A DNA stretch of 64,000 nt from Paenibacillus_D tarimensis_A (GTDB lineage: Bacteria > Bacillota > Bacilli > Paenibacillales > Paenibacillaceae): contig CP166298.1 in the NCBI GenBank assembly GCA_041281825.1, positions 4,340,001-4,404,000 on the forward strand, in the 5' to 3' direction. This document shows, piece by piece, positions 8,773-17,272 of the stretch; position 1 is the first letter of the stretch; each line of letters starts with the position of its first letter. The notes beneath the pieces are model-generated. The model was not told where the DNA came from. It saw nothing but the letters and a program-made list of their open reading frames with translations, and did no database searches. A program made the position numbers and the translations under genes.

Positions 8773-9651
8773 TTATCCTTTAACCGATCCAAGCAGCGCA
8801 CCTTTGGCGAAATGCTTCTGCAAGAAAGGGTAGACCATCAAAATCGGCAAGGTCGCAACGACGATAACAGCCATCTTAACCGTCTGCTCCGGCGGACGGA
8901 TCGCATCGTCCATGCCGGACGTGTCCGCCGTCAAACCGCTTGCGAGAATGACGATCTGCCGCAAAATAACCTGTACCGGCCACTTCGCCGCATCATTCAA
9001 GTATAAAATCGCCTGAATATACGTATTCCAATACGTTACTGCGTAAAACAGCGATATTGTTGCGATTGCCGGCATCGAAAGCGGAATGACGATCCGGAAC
9101 AAAATGCCCCAGTCGCTGCAGCCGTCGATCTTCGCCGACTCCTCAATCCCATCCGGGAGGTTTTGAAAGAAGTTTCGCATAATGATCAGGTTAAACGCAT
9201 TAATCGCCGTAGGCACGATCAGTGCCCCGTAGGAATCGATTAAGCCCATCTCTTTTACGACCAGAAATGTCGGGATCATGCCGCCGCTGAACAGCATCGT
9301 AAACACAACCATAAACATAATACCGCTCCGTCCGACCAAATCTCTTCGGGACAATCCGTATGCCATGAGAGCCGTTAAAAACATACTGAACAGTGTGCCG
9401 CAAAGCGTAACGCCAATCGAAACGCCAAGCGCTTTGAAAATGGTGTTTGTCGAAAAGATGTACTTATACGCGTCTACTGACCATACCGTCGGAATGATGA
9501 CAAACTGTTTTTGCGCCAGCTCGCCTACCGTCGTAAACGATCCGGCAATGACATGGACAAAGGGAAGAAAAGTTGCGAGTGCAATGATCGCCAGAAGGGT
9601 ATAGTTAACGGTGTCGAATATACGGCCGCCCAGCGTTTTATCTTGTACCAT
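8773..9651 (-). CDS. Carbohydrate ABC transporter permease (LplC/YtcP type)
   Basis: A 292-residue MalG-type membrane component. About six transmembrane helices are visible, starting with YTLLAIIALATFLPFVHVIAGS near residue 15. The cytoplasmic EAA loop reads EESAKIDGCSDWGILFRIVIPLSMPAIA near residue 190, the site that contacts the ATPase. The C-terminus ending in KHFAKGALLGSVKG is usual for this subfamily. No ATP-binding gene is in the operon, so a shared MsmX/UgpC-type ATPase encoded elsewhere is inferred. The ATG start at 9651 has GAAGGTGGAG upstream and lies 22 bases after the partner permease. Confidence 0.95.
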   Translation of the reverse strand: MVQDKTLGGRIFDTVNYTLLAIIALATFLPFVHVIAGSFTTVGELAQKQFVIIPTVWSVDAYKYIFSTNTIFKALGVSIGVTLCGTLFSMFLTALMAYGLSRRDLVGRSGIMFMVVFTMLFSGGMIPTFLVVKEMGLIDSYGALIVPTAINAFNLIIMRNFFQNLPDGIEESAKIDGCSDWGILFRIVIPLSMPAIATISLFYAVTYWNTYIQAILYLNDAAKWPVQVILRQIVILASGLTADTSGMDDAIRPPEQTVKMAVIVVATLPILMVYPFLQKHFAKGALLGSVKG

Positions 9652-9673
9652 GGTGACTCCACCTTCTTATGAA

Positions 9674-10627
9674 TTAGTAAATGCCTTCTTCGCCGGCCTT
9701 CTTCGCAAGCCAGTTCGCTCCCATAACCAGGATCAACCCGACAATCGATTTGAAAAATCCGACAGCCGTACTATAACTATATTGAAATTGTCGCAAGCCG
9801 GCCGTATAGACATACGTATCGAAAATCTCCGCCACCTCGCGATTCATCGAGTTGAGCAGAAGATAAATGTGTTCGAAGCCGAGTTCCAGCACGTCCCCGA
9901 TTTTCAAAATCAGCAGCACCACGATCACGCTGCGAATCGAAGGGAGGGTAATGTGCCATATTTGACGAAATCGGCCTGCCCCGTCCATACGGGCCGCCTC
10001 GTACAGCCCCGGGTCGATCGCAGCCATCGCCGCCAAATAGATGATCGTGCCCCATCCGGCCTCCCGCCAGATAATCTGCAGCACATACATCGGACGAAAC
10101 CACTCATTGCTCATTAAGAAGTTGATTTTTTCAAAGCCCATCATAGCCAAAAGCTCGTTAATGATCCCACGGTCCATAGACAGCATGACAAAAGAGATCG
10201 AAACAATAATAACCCAGGACATAAAGTGAGGAATGTACACTATCGTCTGTACGAAACGTTTAAAATAATCCTTGCGCACCTCGTTCAGCATCAATGCGAG
10301 AATAATCGGCACAGGAAAATAAAATAGTAAATTCATAAAGAACAACAGCAGCGTATTGCGTAAGATGGTAAAAAACATCGGCTCCGAAAAAAGCCGCTCA
10401 AAATGCTTGAAGCCGACCCAAGGACTGTCTTTAAATCCCAAATACGGCTGATAATCCTGAAGCGCAATGACCAGACCCGCCATCGGCACATACTTAAAGA
10501 TTACGAAATATAGGAATCCCGGCAGAATCATAAGATACAACGCCCGGTTTTTCACGAGTCTCCGTAGCAGTCCTGATTCTCCTCTTGGTTTGGTGACGAC
10601 CGCGCTCCCAGCAGCTGCATCATGCAT
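9674..10627 (-). CDS. Carbohydrate ABC transporter permease (LplB type)
   Basis: A 317-residue MalF-type permease. The first helix is LYLMILPGFLYFVIFKYVPMAGL near residue 32, followed by the LplB-typical LVIALQDYQPYLGFKDSPWVGFKHFERLF periplasmic-side segment. The EAA loop is EAARMDGAGRFRQIWHITLPSIRSVIV near residue 215. It pairs with the LplC-type permease 22 bases downstream to form the membrane channel for the sugars bound by the lipoproteins upstream. ATG at 10627 has GGGAGAG in front. A 9-bp intercistronic hairpin separates it from the binding-protein gene. Confidence 0.95.
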   Translation of the reverse strand: MHDAAAGSAVVTKPRGESGLLRRLVKNRALYLMILPGFLYFVIFKYVPMAGLVIALQDYQPYLGFKDSPWVGFKHFERLFSEPMFFTILRNTLLLFFMNLLFYFPVPIILALMLNEVRKDYFKRFVQTIVYIPHFMSWVIIVSISFVMLSMDRGIINELLAMMGFEKINFLMSNEWFRPMYVLQIIWREAGWGTIIYLAAMAAIDPGLYEAARMDGAGRFRQIWHITLPSIRSVIVVLLILKIGDVLELGFEHIYLLLNSMNREVAEIFDTYVYTAGLRQFQYSYSTAVGFFKSIVGLILVMGANWLAKKAGEEGIY

Positions 10628-10659
10628 GACTTCTCTCCCTTTCTGTTCTTGCGTAATAT

Positions 10660-10688
10660 GGAGGCTGTCGTATGCTGCAACAGCCTCC
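10660..10688 (-). promoter_or_regulatory. Intercistronic hairpin between binding-protein and permease genes
   Basis: On the minus strand GGAGGCTGT and ACAGCCTCC form a perfect 9-bp stem with an 11-base loop, placed after the stop of the binding protein and before the permease ribosome site. No T-run follows, so it is not a normal terminator. Known stem-loops at this spot in sugar ABC operons protect the upstream binding-protein mRNA and give it higher expression; that role is inferred here. Confidence 0.6.
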
Positions 10689-10707
10689 CGGATACTGCAT
10701 CATCTCA

Positions 10708-12273
10708 TTATTGAACCGCAGCGTATGAAGCGTTATATTCGTCGATAATCTTCTGTCCGCCTTGCTTCAGCCAGTTATCGACCGCCGCTTGAAACCCGTT
10801 TTGGTCGAGGTTGCCAAGCATATATTGGTATGTTGCATCCTTAATCAACTCTTGAAGACGTGGGCCGTCCAATGCATAGGTCTCGGAATCGAGAGCCGCC
10901 GTTGGATCGTGAATCAGATAATCGTTGTTCTCTTTGGTGAGGCGCTCGGCCTTTTCCTTAGCTTCCAAGGTAAACATCGGCTGCAGATACCCTTCGATCG
11001 TCAATTCGCCGCCGATTTCCAACGCTTGATACGGTTTCAGCTCCCGATCCGTCAATTGACGGTCGTCTACCACTTCAGCCTTGCCGTCCACAAGATTATG
11101 ATGCTTGCCTTCAACGCCCCAGTGGATCAAATTCCCGAGCTCCGTGCCCATCAGTTGATCATAGAAAGCGAGAATGCTCTTCAACTCTTCTTCTGTCTTC
11201 ACGGCCGATTTCGGGAACAATGCGACGGAGCCGTAACCTGGAATCGCCCAAATACCGAATTCACCGTCCGGACCTGTAATTTTGTTCTGAACGTCCAAGA
11301 CCCCATCCGGATTCACTTCAGTAAGCTTTTGGTGCAGACCTTGAACGTCTCCCATCGAACCAATATAAGCGCCGGCCTTGCCGGTAATCAAAAGATTTTG
11401 CTGATCTGTCTTGCTCGTTACCGGGAAATCCTGGTTCATGTACCCGGCTTTGTGTATGCTCTTCATGTAATCCATCGTCTCGATATACTCAGGGAACATA
11501 AACTCCGGCATCAGCTTGCCGTCCTGCATGCCCCAGTTGTTCGGCGTGCCGAACCAGGAGCTTATCGTCTTGAATGCGCCATAGATCAGGTCGCTGCGGT
11601 CGGTCAAGCCAATGGTATCGTTTTTGTTGTTGCCGTCCGGATCGCCTTCGGTAAACGCCTTCAGCATATCGAATAATTCTTGCGTATTGGTCGGTTCCTT
11701 GAGCCCGAGCTTTTCCGCCCAGTCCTTCCGGTAGATCAAGCCTTGACGTGAAAGCGGACGTTCTTGGTACAGCGCATATATTTTACCGTCTACGGATGTA
11801 TTCTTTAATACTTCAGCGTTCAGGTTGCTCAGATTAGGGTAGTCGCCTAACAGAGGACCGATTTCCCAGAACTGGCCGTTGCGAATCGCGCCGCGAAGAT
11901 TAATAAGTGATGCCTGGTTCTTGACGTATACAACTTGCGGCAGCGTGCCTGTCGCGAACGAAGCATTCATCTTCTCATCGTAGCTGCCGTCCGGCACCCA
12001 TTGAATATCGAGCTCCGTGTTCGTTGCTTCTTCAATCATTTTTTCAATCCCTTGGTCCGGAACCTCAGGCGTGTGCAGGTTGGCCATAATGGAAATTTTG
12101 AACGGCGCTTTCGGTGTGTCGGTCTCTGTCGATGTGTTTGTCTGTCCCGAGTTGTTACCCGAACTGCCCGTCGTATTGTCTGGAGTATTCGTTGCCGTGT
12201 TGCTTCCGCAACCTGCCAGCAGCGCAATGGCCGTTACTGCTGATAGAATCAGACTTGCTTTTTTCTTTCTCAT
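10708..12273 (-). CDS. ABC transporter sugar-binding lipoprotein (LplA type)
   Basis: A 521-residue extracellular solute-binding protein, family 1. The ATG at 12273 has a GGAGG site 8 bases upstream; an open frame extends to 12363 but without a ribosome site. The signal peptide MRKKKASLILSAVTAIALL leads to the lipobox LAGC near residue 21, then a Ser/Thr/Asn-rich linker, so it is anchored on the outer membrane face. DPDGNNKNDTIGL near residue 190 matches the EF-hand-like calcium loop known from AlgQ-type binding proteins. It is a clear paralog of the binding protein encoded just upstream (shared IQWVPDGSYDEK, RNGQFWEIGPL, YQERPLSRQG, EFMFPEY). It likely delivers pectin-derived oligosaccharides to the LplB/LplC permeases. 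Confidence 0.95.
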   Translation of the reverse strand: MRKKKASLILSAVTAIALLAGCGSNTATNTPDNTTGSSGNNSGQTNTSTETDTPKAPFKISIMANLHTPEVPDQGIEKMIEEATNTELDIQWVPDGSYDEKMNASFATGTLPQVVYVKNQASLINLRGAIRNGQFWEIGPLLGDYPNLSNLNAEVLKNTSVDGKIYALYQERPLSRQGLIYRKDWAEKLGLKEPTNTQELFDMLKAFTEGDPDGNNKNDTIGLTDRSDLIYGAFKTISSWFGTPNNWGMQDGKLMPEFMFPEYIETMDYMKSIHKAGYMNQDFPVTSKTDQQNLLITGKAGAYIGSMGDVQGLHQKLTEVNPDGVLDVQNKITGPDGEFGIWAIPGYGSVALFPKSAVKTEEELKSILAFYDQLMGTELGNLIHWGVEGKHHNLVDGKAEVVDDRQLTDRELKPYQALEIGGELTIEGYLQPMFTLEAKEKAERLTKENNDYLIHDPTAALDSETYALDGPRLQELIKDATYQYMLGNLDQNGFQAAVDNWLKQGGQKIIDEYNASYAAVQ

Positions 12274-12493
12274 CCTTCCGACCTCCGTGAATTCATTTTG
12301 TTGTTGGTGAATCGTCTTGCTGAACCTAGCGTATATCACCCCGGCAATTACGTATATAATCATTGGATATGCGCGTCGCTTATCCGGTTTTTATAGGGTT
12401 AAATCCAATCTTATGATTGCTGACAATATGATGATTATGGAGACCGCGGCGCGCGTTCATCCGATTGGCAGGCTGCTTTCCCGCTTCCGGACG

Positions 12494-12546
12494 CACAAAA
12501 AAAAGAGACCGGATAGTCAGCTCGCGACAATCTCCGGTACTCTTTC
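12494..12546 (-). terminator. Rho-independent terminator after the first binding-protein gene
   Basis: On the minus strand AAAGAG-TA-CCGGA pairs with TCCGG-T-CTCTTT, with an inner GTC/GAC pair, and is followed by a run of eight T. It lies 11 bases after the stop of the binding-protein gene 12557-14056. It would separate that gene from the rest of the operon or lower downstream expression. Confidence 0.85.
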
Positions 12547-12556
12547 TATAGATAAG

Positions 12557-14056
12557 TTATTGATTTGCCGATCGGTAATCGGCATTAAACTCGTCAATGA
12601 TCCGGCTGCCGCCCCGCTTCTTCCACTCTTCAACCGCATCCTGAAATCCAATTTCGTCGATACTGCCCAGGATGAAATGATACGTTGCGTCATTGACAAT
12701 TTCCTGCAACCGCATCCCGTGGCTGTTGTTCGTCTCGGAATTGAGCGAGGCAGTCGGATCATCTATGAGCATTTGCTCATTGTCTCTATACAGCTCCTCC
12801 GACTTCATCTTCATCGTGTCCTCATATTGCGGTTCCAGCAGTCCGGGAATTGTGCTTCGTCCTCCAATCGCAAGAGCCTGGTAAGGCCTAATCTCCCTCT
12901 CGAACATTTTTGTATCTTCCGTAAGTACTGCCCTGTCTCCATCAACCTTATAATCATTGCCTTCTATGCCCCAGTAAATTAGATTAGTCGCTTCGGAACT
13001 CATCAGTCTATCGTAAAAAGTAAGAATTTCATGCAAATCTTCTTCCGTCTGGTTGGACGATTTCGGAAACAACACGACAGTACCGAAGCCCGGAGTGGAC
13101 CATACACCGTAGCCTTTCGGCCCCCTAATCCGATTCTGTACGGCCAGTTCCGCTTCTGGACTGTTATCTGAAAGTTCCTCGCTTAAATGCAGGACGTCAC
13201 TCATTGATCCCACATACACACCTGCTTTGCCGGAAGTAATCAATTGCTGCTGATCTACTTTCCCGGTGACCGGAAAATCTTTGTTCATCAATTGTTCCGC
13301 ATGCAGTTTGCGGAAAAATTTCATCGTCTCCACATATTCGGGGAACATAAATTCGGGTAATAACCGGCCGTCCTGTTCACCCCAGCCGTTCGGTGTGCCG
13401 AAATAGGAACTGACCGTTTTGAATGCTCCATAGATAAGATCGCTCCGGTCGGCCAGTCCAATGGTGTCATTGATCCCGTTGCCGTCCGGATCGTTATAAG
13501 TAAACTTGTACAGCATTGTGTACAGTTCTTCGATCGTGGTCGGCTCTTTCAGGCCCAGACGATCCGCCCAATCCTTTCTATAGATAACCCCTTGGCGGGA
13601 TAACGGCCTTTCCTGGTACAGACCGTAAATTTTCCCGTTCACCGATGTATTCTCAAGCACCTGTTTATTTAATCTGCTTAAATTCGGATAGTTGGAGATG
13701 AGAGGGCCGATTTCCCAGAATTGACCGTTTCGGATCGAGTCCCTGAACATGAGCAATGATGCGGTATTCTTCATATATACGGCGCGGGGCAAAGTCCCCG
13801 TTGAGAACGAAGCATTGATTTTTTCGTCATAGCTGCCGTCCGGCACCCATTGAATCGTTAATTCCGCATTCGTCATCTCTTCAAGCGCTTCTGCAATCCG
13901 CTTCGAAGGCACCTCCTGCGTATGCAGATTGGCCATGATCGATATTCGGACCCGGCCGCCCGTTCCTCCCCTATCTCTTCCGTAATCGGAACAACCGGCG
14001 AATACAATGCTCACGAGCAATGCGATGAGTGCAGCAGCAATGCTTCTTTTAGCCAA
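12557..14056 (-). CDS. ABC transporter sugar-binding lipoprotein, tandem paralog
   Basis: A 499-residue extracellular solute-binding protein, family 1. The start is taken as TTG at 14056 because GGGGGAG sits 7 bases before it; another TTG at 14077 is in frame but lacks a ribosome site. A hydrophobic signal (AAALIALLVSIV) leads to the lipobox FAGC near residue 21. The EF-hand-like loop DPDGNGINDTIGL is kept, as is most of the ligand-binding core shared with the downstream paralog. It is followed by a strong terminator and lies first in the operon, divergent from the YesS-like regulator. Tandem binding proteins with one permease pair suggest two ligand preferences or dosage; both are inference. 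Confidence 0.93.
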   Translation of the reverse strand: MAKRSIAAALIALLVSIVFAGCSDYGRDRGGTGGRVRISIMANLHTQEVPSKRIAEALEEMTNAELTIQWVPDGSYDEKINASFSTGTLPRAVYMKNTASLLMFRDSIRNGQFWEIGPLISNYPNLSRLNKQVLENTSVNGKIYGLYQERPLSRQGVIYRKDWADRLGLKEPTTIEELYTMLYKFTYNDPDGNGINDTIGLADRSDLIYGAFKTVSSYFGTPNGWGEQDGRLLPEFMFPEYVETMKFFRKLHAEQLMNKDFPVTGKVDQQQLITSGKAGVYVGSMSDVLHLSEELSDNSPEAELAVQNRIRGPKGYGVWSTPGFGTVVLFPKSSNQTEEDLHEILTFYDRLMSSEATNLIYWGIEGNDYKVDGDRAVLTEDTKMFEREIRPYQALAIGGRSTIPGLLEPQYEDTMKMKSEELYRDNEQMLIDDPTASLNSETNNSHGMRLQEIVNDATYHFILGSIDEIGFQDAVEEWKKRGGSRIIDEFNADYRSANQ

Positions 14057-14207
14057 GCTCGAACTCCCCCATTCCAATTAAATTTACAAAGTTGATTGCT
14101 GCTTTTTCGACTGGTATGATTAATAACTCGAAAAAGTTAGTTGAATGCGTATACAATAAACATTACAATCAATTACAGGTATATTCAGCGAAAGGAAAAG
14201 CGCCCTA
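14057..14207. promoter_or_regulatory. Divergent promoter region between binding-protein gene and YesS-like regulator
   Basis: A 151-base AT-rich region between two divergent genes. On the plus strand TGAATGCGTATACA at 14142-14155 is a partial match to the catabolite-responsive consensus (12 of 14) and is itself close to a palindrome. AAAGGAAAA before the ATG at 14208 is the regulator's ribosome site. Clear -35/-10 pairs could not be assigned. The neighbouring regulator probably acts here. Confidence 0.45.
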
Positions 14208-16523
14208 ATGAACAAATATAGCATCTACACCAAAATGGTCTTATTCGGCTGCGCCGTCAGCATTATCCCGCTTCTCGCGCTCGGTTTCTTTTCGTATATG
14301 AAATCCTCCGGAGCAATTCAGAGTCATGTGGAGCAAAGCAATATTCAATATCTTAATCAGATGAACAGCAACATGGAACAGGTTCTCCGTACAGTGGATT
14401 ATACGCTGAATTACGTCATTAATACAAACGTCGTCCAGGAAGCGCTCTATCAGAAGCTTTCATATAATGATTTTCAACTTTATAATACCTTAAAATTGGA
14501 GCTGAGTCTTCTCCAATCCCCGGAAACCAAGGTAACGGACGTCATACTTGCAAATCCGGCCACCGGCTGGCTCATTAATAACCGGGGCATGAAAGACTTT
14601 GAGCAGGCCGACGGCAAGGAGACCTTCCTCGACCTGATGAAGCTTGCAAGCAACACGAGCTGGGTCATGCTTGAGACGGACGGCCTCGGGTCAACGGACA
14701 CGCAAAGTTACGGATGCCAATATACGGTTGCTCTGGTTAAGAAGATGCCGCTTCATACTTCAGAAAAGCGGGGTATCGCGCTTGCAGCCATTCCAAGCTG
14801 TCAATTGTCATCTTTACTCGGAGAACAAATGGAATCCCGAGATGTTATGGTATTGGATCAGAATTACCGGATCGTGGCACACCCCGACACGCAGATGATC
14901 GGAATTTCGCTCGAAGAAACGGAATATATCAAGCCGGAGGACATGGGAGCCTTCATCAACCGGTCCGGTCAATTCCAAACGAATGCAGGGGACAGAGTCC
15001 TTTCGATCAATTACGTACGCTCCGGTTTTAACGGCTGGATCTATGCTTCCTTCACGGAGATGTCCGAATTCACGAAGGAATCCCGGTCGATCTTCTGGTT
15101 TACGTTCTATGTCTGTCTGCTTATCATCGCGTTATCCGTTCTGATTGTCTGGTTCGGCAGTCGCAGAGTGTATACGCCAATCCGTAATATTTTTCAATCA
15201 ATCGCAGAGCGGCTTCCCGATTCCGTTATCTCGAGAAAGAACGAACTGCAGGTCATAGACGAGCATATCCATGAATTATTCACTTCAAACACGCAGCTGC
15301 GGCATGAGCTTCATCAGAACATTCAGCAAGTCCGTGCCTTCTTCCTGCTTAAATTATATCAGGGTAACTTAACTCCGTCGGAAATTGAAGAGAAGATCAA
15401 ATTATTCGGCTATCAGGACCAGGTGACGGAATGGGAGCATCTTATCGTCTTTACGCTTCAGATTGATATTTTGGATGAAACAAGGTACAAGCCTTCCGAT
15501 CTGGATCTTTTGCTGTTCGCCATCAATAATATCATCGAAGAAATGATACCTGCGGCAGATCGTCTGCCTCCTGTCATTATGGATCAGACGCAAGTGACAT
15601 TGATCGGAAGCGGGGGAATATCGCTCGAAGAATTTAATGACTATGTGTACAAGCTGACGGAAGAAGTGCAGAAGAACCTGAAATCTTATCTCGATCTCGA
15701 CGCCAGCATCGGCATCAGTCTTCCGTTCAAGAAGCTGCGCCAAGCGTCCCGCGCTTATCAGGAAGGAATTGAAGCGCTGAAGCATCGGCTGAAGCTCGGG
15801 AAAGGCGTTATCGTTCCCTATTTCAGTTTGAACTCCGGAAAGCATACACAGGTGTACTTTTATCCAAAGCATGTTGAAAACGAATTGATTGACGCCATCA
15901 AGCTTGCCGATGAGGCCCGTTCCGCCGAATTGCTGGAGCAATGGATCGGCCAGGTGTTTGAGAAAGAACGTTCTCCTCATGAATATCAGATCTCGCTCAT
16001 TCGCCTGTTGAACGAGCTGCTGGTCGTCATGCAGGAAGCCGGGATTCAGCTTGAACAGCTGAACATTCAGGAGAGCTCCCTGTATGAGGAACTGCTGCAG
16101 TTGTATGTGAAGTCGGAAATTGGGAATTGGTACAAATCACGGCTAATTCAGCCGATCGTCCTCGTCTTCAAGGACCGGCAGGAATCGCAATATCAGAATC
16201 TGTCAGGACAAATTATTGAAATCATCCAGAACGAATATGATACGGACATTACGCTTGAAGCATGCGCCTCCCGGCTTCATTACAATGTATTTTATTTAAG
16301 CAGTGTGTTCAAAAAAGAGACGAATATGTCATTCAGCGATTACTTGTCCCAATACCGGTTCTCCATGGCCAAGCGCTGGCTTATTGAAACTGAACTGCCG
16401 ATCAAGGATATTGCTGAAAAATTGGCTTATAATAATCCTCAGAACTTTATCCGGTTCTTCAAAAAGCAGGAAAATATGACACCAGGCCAATACAGGGCTA
16501 AATATAAAAATAACGAAGGTTAG
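14208..16523 (+). CDS. Membrane-anchored AraC-family regulator with extracellular sensor (YesS-like)
   Basis: A 771-residue protein. A transmembrane helix near residues 7-28 and a second near 296-320 (FWFTFYVCLLIIALSVLIVWF) flank an extracellular Cache-like sensor of about 265 residues. A cytoplasmic linker leads to a C-terminal AraC/XylS DNA-binding domain at about 665-768, with two helix-turn-helix units (DITLEACASRLHYNVFYLSSVFKKE and LPIKDIAEKLAYNNPQNFIRFFKKQENMTPGQYR). Length and layout match B. subtilis YesS, an activator of rhamnogalacturonan genes. It is divergent from the pectin operon, which is its likely target; the sensor probably reads an extracellular sugar or a binding-protein complex. 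Confidence 0.92.
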   Translation: MNKYSIYTKMVLFGCAVSIIPLLALGFFSYMKSSGAIQSHVEQSNIQYLNQMNSNMEQVLRTVDYTLNYVINTNVVQEALYQKLSYNDFQLYNTLKLELSLLQSPETKVTDVILANPATGWLINNRGMKDFEQADGKETFLDLMKLASNTSWVMLETDGLGSTDTQSYGCQYTVALVKKMPLHTSEKRGIALAAIPSCQLSSLLGEQMESRDVMVLDQNYRIVAHPDTQMIGISLEETEYIKPEDMGAFINRSGQFQTNAGDRVLSINYVRSGFNGWIYASFTEMSEFTKESRSIFWFTFYVCLLIIALSVLIVWFGSRRVYTPIRNIFQSIAERLPDSVISRKNELQVIDEHIHELFTSNTQLRHELHQNIQQVRAFFLLKLYQGNLTPSEIEEKIKLFGYQDQVTEWEHLIVFTLQIDILDETRYKPSDLDLLLFAINNIIEEMIPAADRLPPVIMDQTQVTLIGSGGISLEEFNDYVYKLTEEVQKNLKSYLDLDASIGISLPFKKLRQASRAYQEGIEALKHRLKLGKGVIVPYFSLNSGKHTQVYFYPKHVENELIDAIKLADEARSAELLEQWIGQVFEKERSPHEYQISLIRLLNELLVVMQEAGIQLEQLNIQESSLYEELLQLYVKSEIGNWYKSRLIQPIVLVFKDRQESQYQNLSGQIIEIIQNEYDTDITLEACASRLHYNVFYLSSVFKKETNMSFSDYLSQYRFSMAKRWLIETELPIKDIAEKLAYNNPQNFIRFFKKQENMTPGQYRAKYKNNEG

Positions 16524-16535
16524 TTTGGTTGCTTT

Positions 16536-16575
16536 GATCCGCTTCATTGATTTCATGATGAAGCGGATCTTTTAT
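16536..16575 (+). terminator. Rho-independent terminator of the YesS-like gene
   Basis: GATCCGCTTCAT pairs with ATGAAGCGGATC around a short loop and is followed by TTTTATT, 12 bases after the stop at 16523. Confidence 0.9.
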
Positions 16576-16715
16576 TCGCAGGCAGGATTTTCAAAACCCG
16601 ATTGTACCGTATAGTTCTCCGCGCATAGATTAATAATAAGAAAATAAAAAAAATTGCGAAAGTTAAGCTATAATATGGAAAAACGACGAAATCCGCAAGT
16701 AAAGGATGTGATGTC

Positions 16716-17189
16716 ATGCAATTCGTAAGCCCAACGCAAGGGGTAATGTCACTCGATGAAGTCATTCGGCAGTTAAAGCTGTTTGTGGAGCAATCCCCGG
16801 AAGCCGAGTATAAGCTTGTGATCGGCACCGACTCACATACGACCAGGCAGTACACGACAATTGTATCGGCGTTAATCATTCACAGGACAGGCCGCGGAGC
16901 GAGATTTTTCTATCGGAAAGTGAAAAGCCGGCCTCTGTTCGATCTGCGGCAGCGCATTTACCGGGAAACGGAGCTGAGTCTGGAGCTGGTCGATTTGTTA
17001 AACCGGAAAGGTTTAGCCGATCTGACGTCCAAATGGCCGCTGGAGATTCATATCGATATCGGTCAGCAAGGAGATACGAAGGTGCTTATCCAGGAAATCA
17101 AAGGCTGGGTAACATCAGTCGGTTATGAGGCGAGAATTAAGCCTCTTTCGTACGGCGCCAGCGCAGTAGCGGACCGGTTCGCGGAGTGA
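16716..17189 (+). CDS. YkuK-like protein (DUF458, RNase H-like fold)
   Basis: A 157-residue soluble protein. The N-terminal FVSPTQGVMSLDEVIRQLKLFVEQSPEAEYKLVIGTDSHT and the later HIDIGQQGDTKVLIQEIKGWVTSVGY are hallmarks of the DUF458/YkuK family. Family members have a predicted RNase H-like fold and no firmly known reaction. The acidic residues of IGTDSHT and LEIHIDIG are candidate metal ligands. ATG at 16716 has AAAGGATG upstream. It has terminators on both sides and so forms its own transcript, unrelated to the sugar genes beside it. Confidence 0.85.
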   Translation: MQFVSPTQGVMSLDEVIRQLKLFVEQSPEAEYKLVIGTDSHTTRQYTTIVSALIIHRTGRGARFFYRKVKSRPLFDLRQRIYRETELSLELVDLLNRKGLADLTSKWPLEIHIDIGQQGDTKVLIQEIKGWVTSVGYEARIKPLSYGASAVADRFAE

Positions 17190-17213
17190 ATATGCTTTCC
17201 GGTCCATCAAACA

Positions 17214-17258
17214 GGAGCAGCAGGCTGCCCTTCCGGCAACCTGCTGCTCCCTTTTTTG
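17214..17258 (+). terminator. Rho-independent terminator after the YkuK-like gene
   Basis: GGAGCAGCAGG pairs with CCTGCTGCTCC and is followed by CTTTTTTG on the plus strand. It lies between convergent genes and may also act on the minus-strand binding-protein transcript. Confidence 0.9.
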
Positions 17259-17272
17259 TCAGGATGAGATTA

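Noticed and set aside
8644..9006. Plus-strand frame starting in repeat cluster B with IGIFEHDIGIFER
   Set aside because: Translation of the repeat and then antisense of the permease; the same peptide at 57999 only reflects the shared DNA repeat.
10762..11676. Long plus-strand frame of 304 codons
   Set aside because: Antisense to the binding-protein gene.
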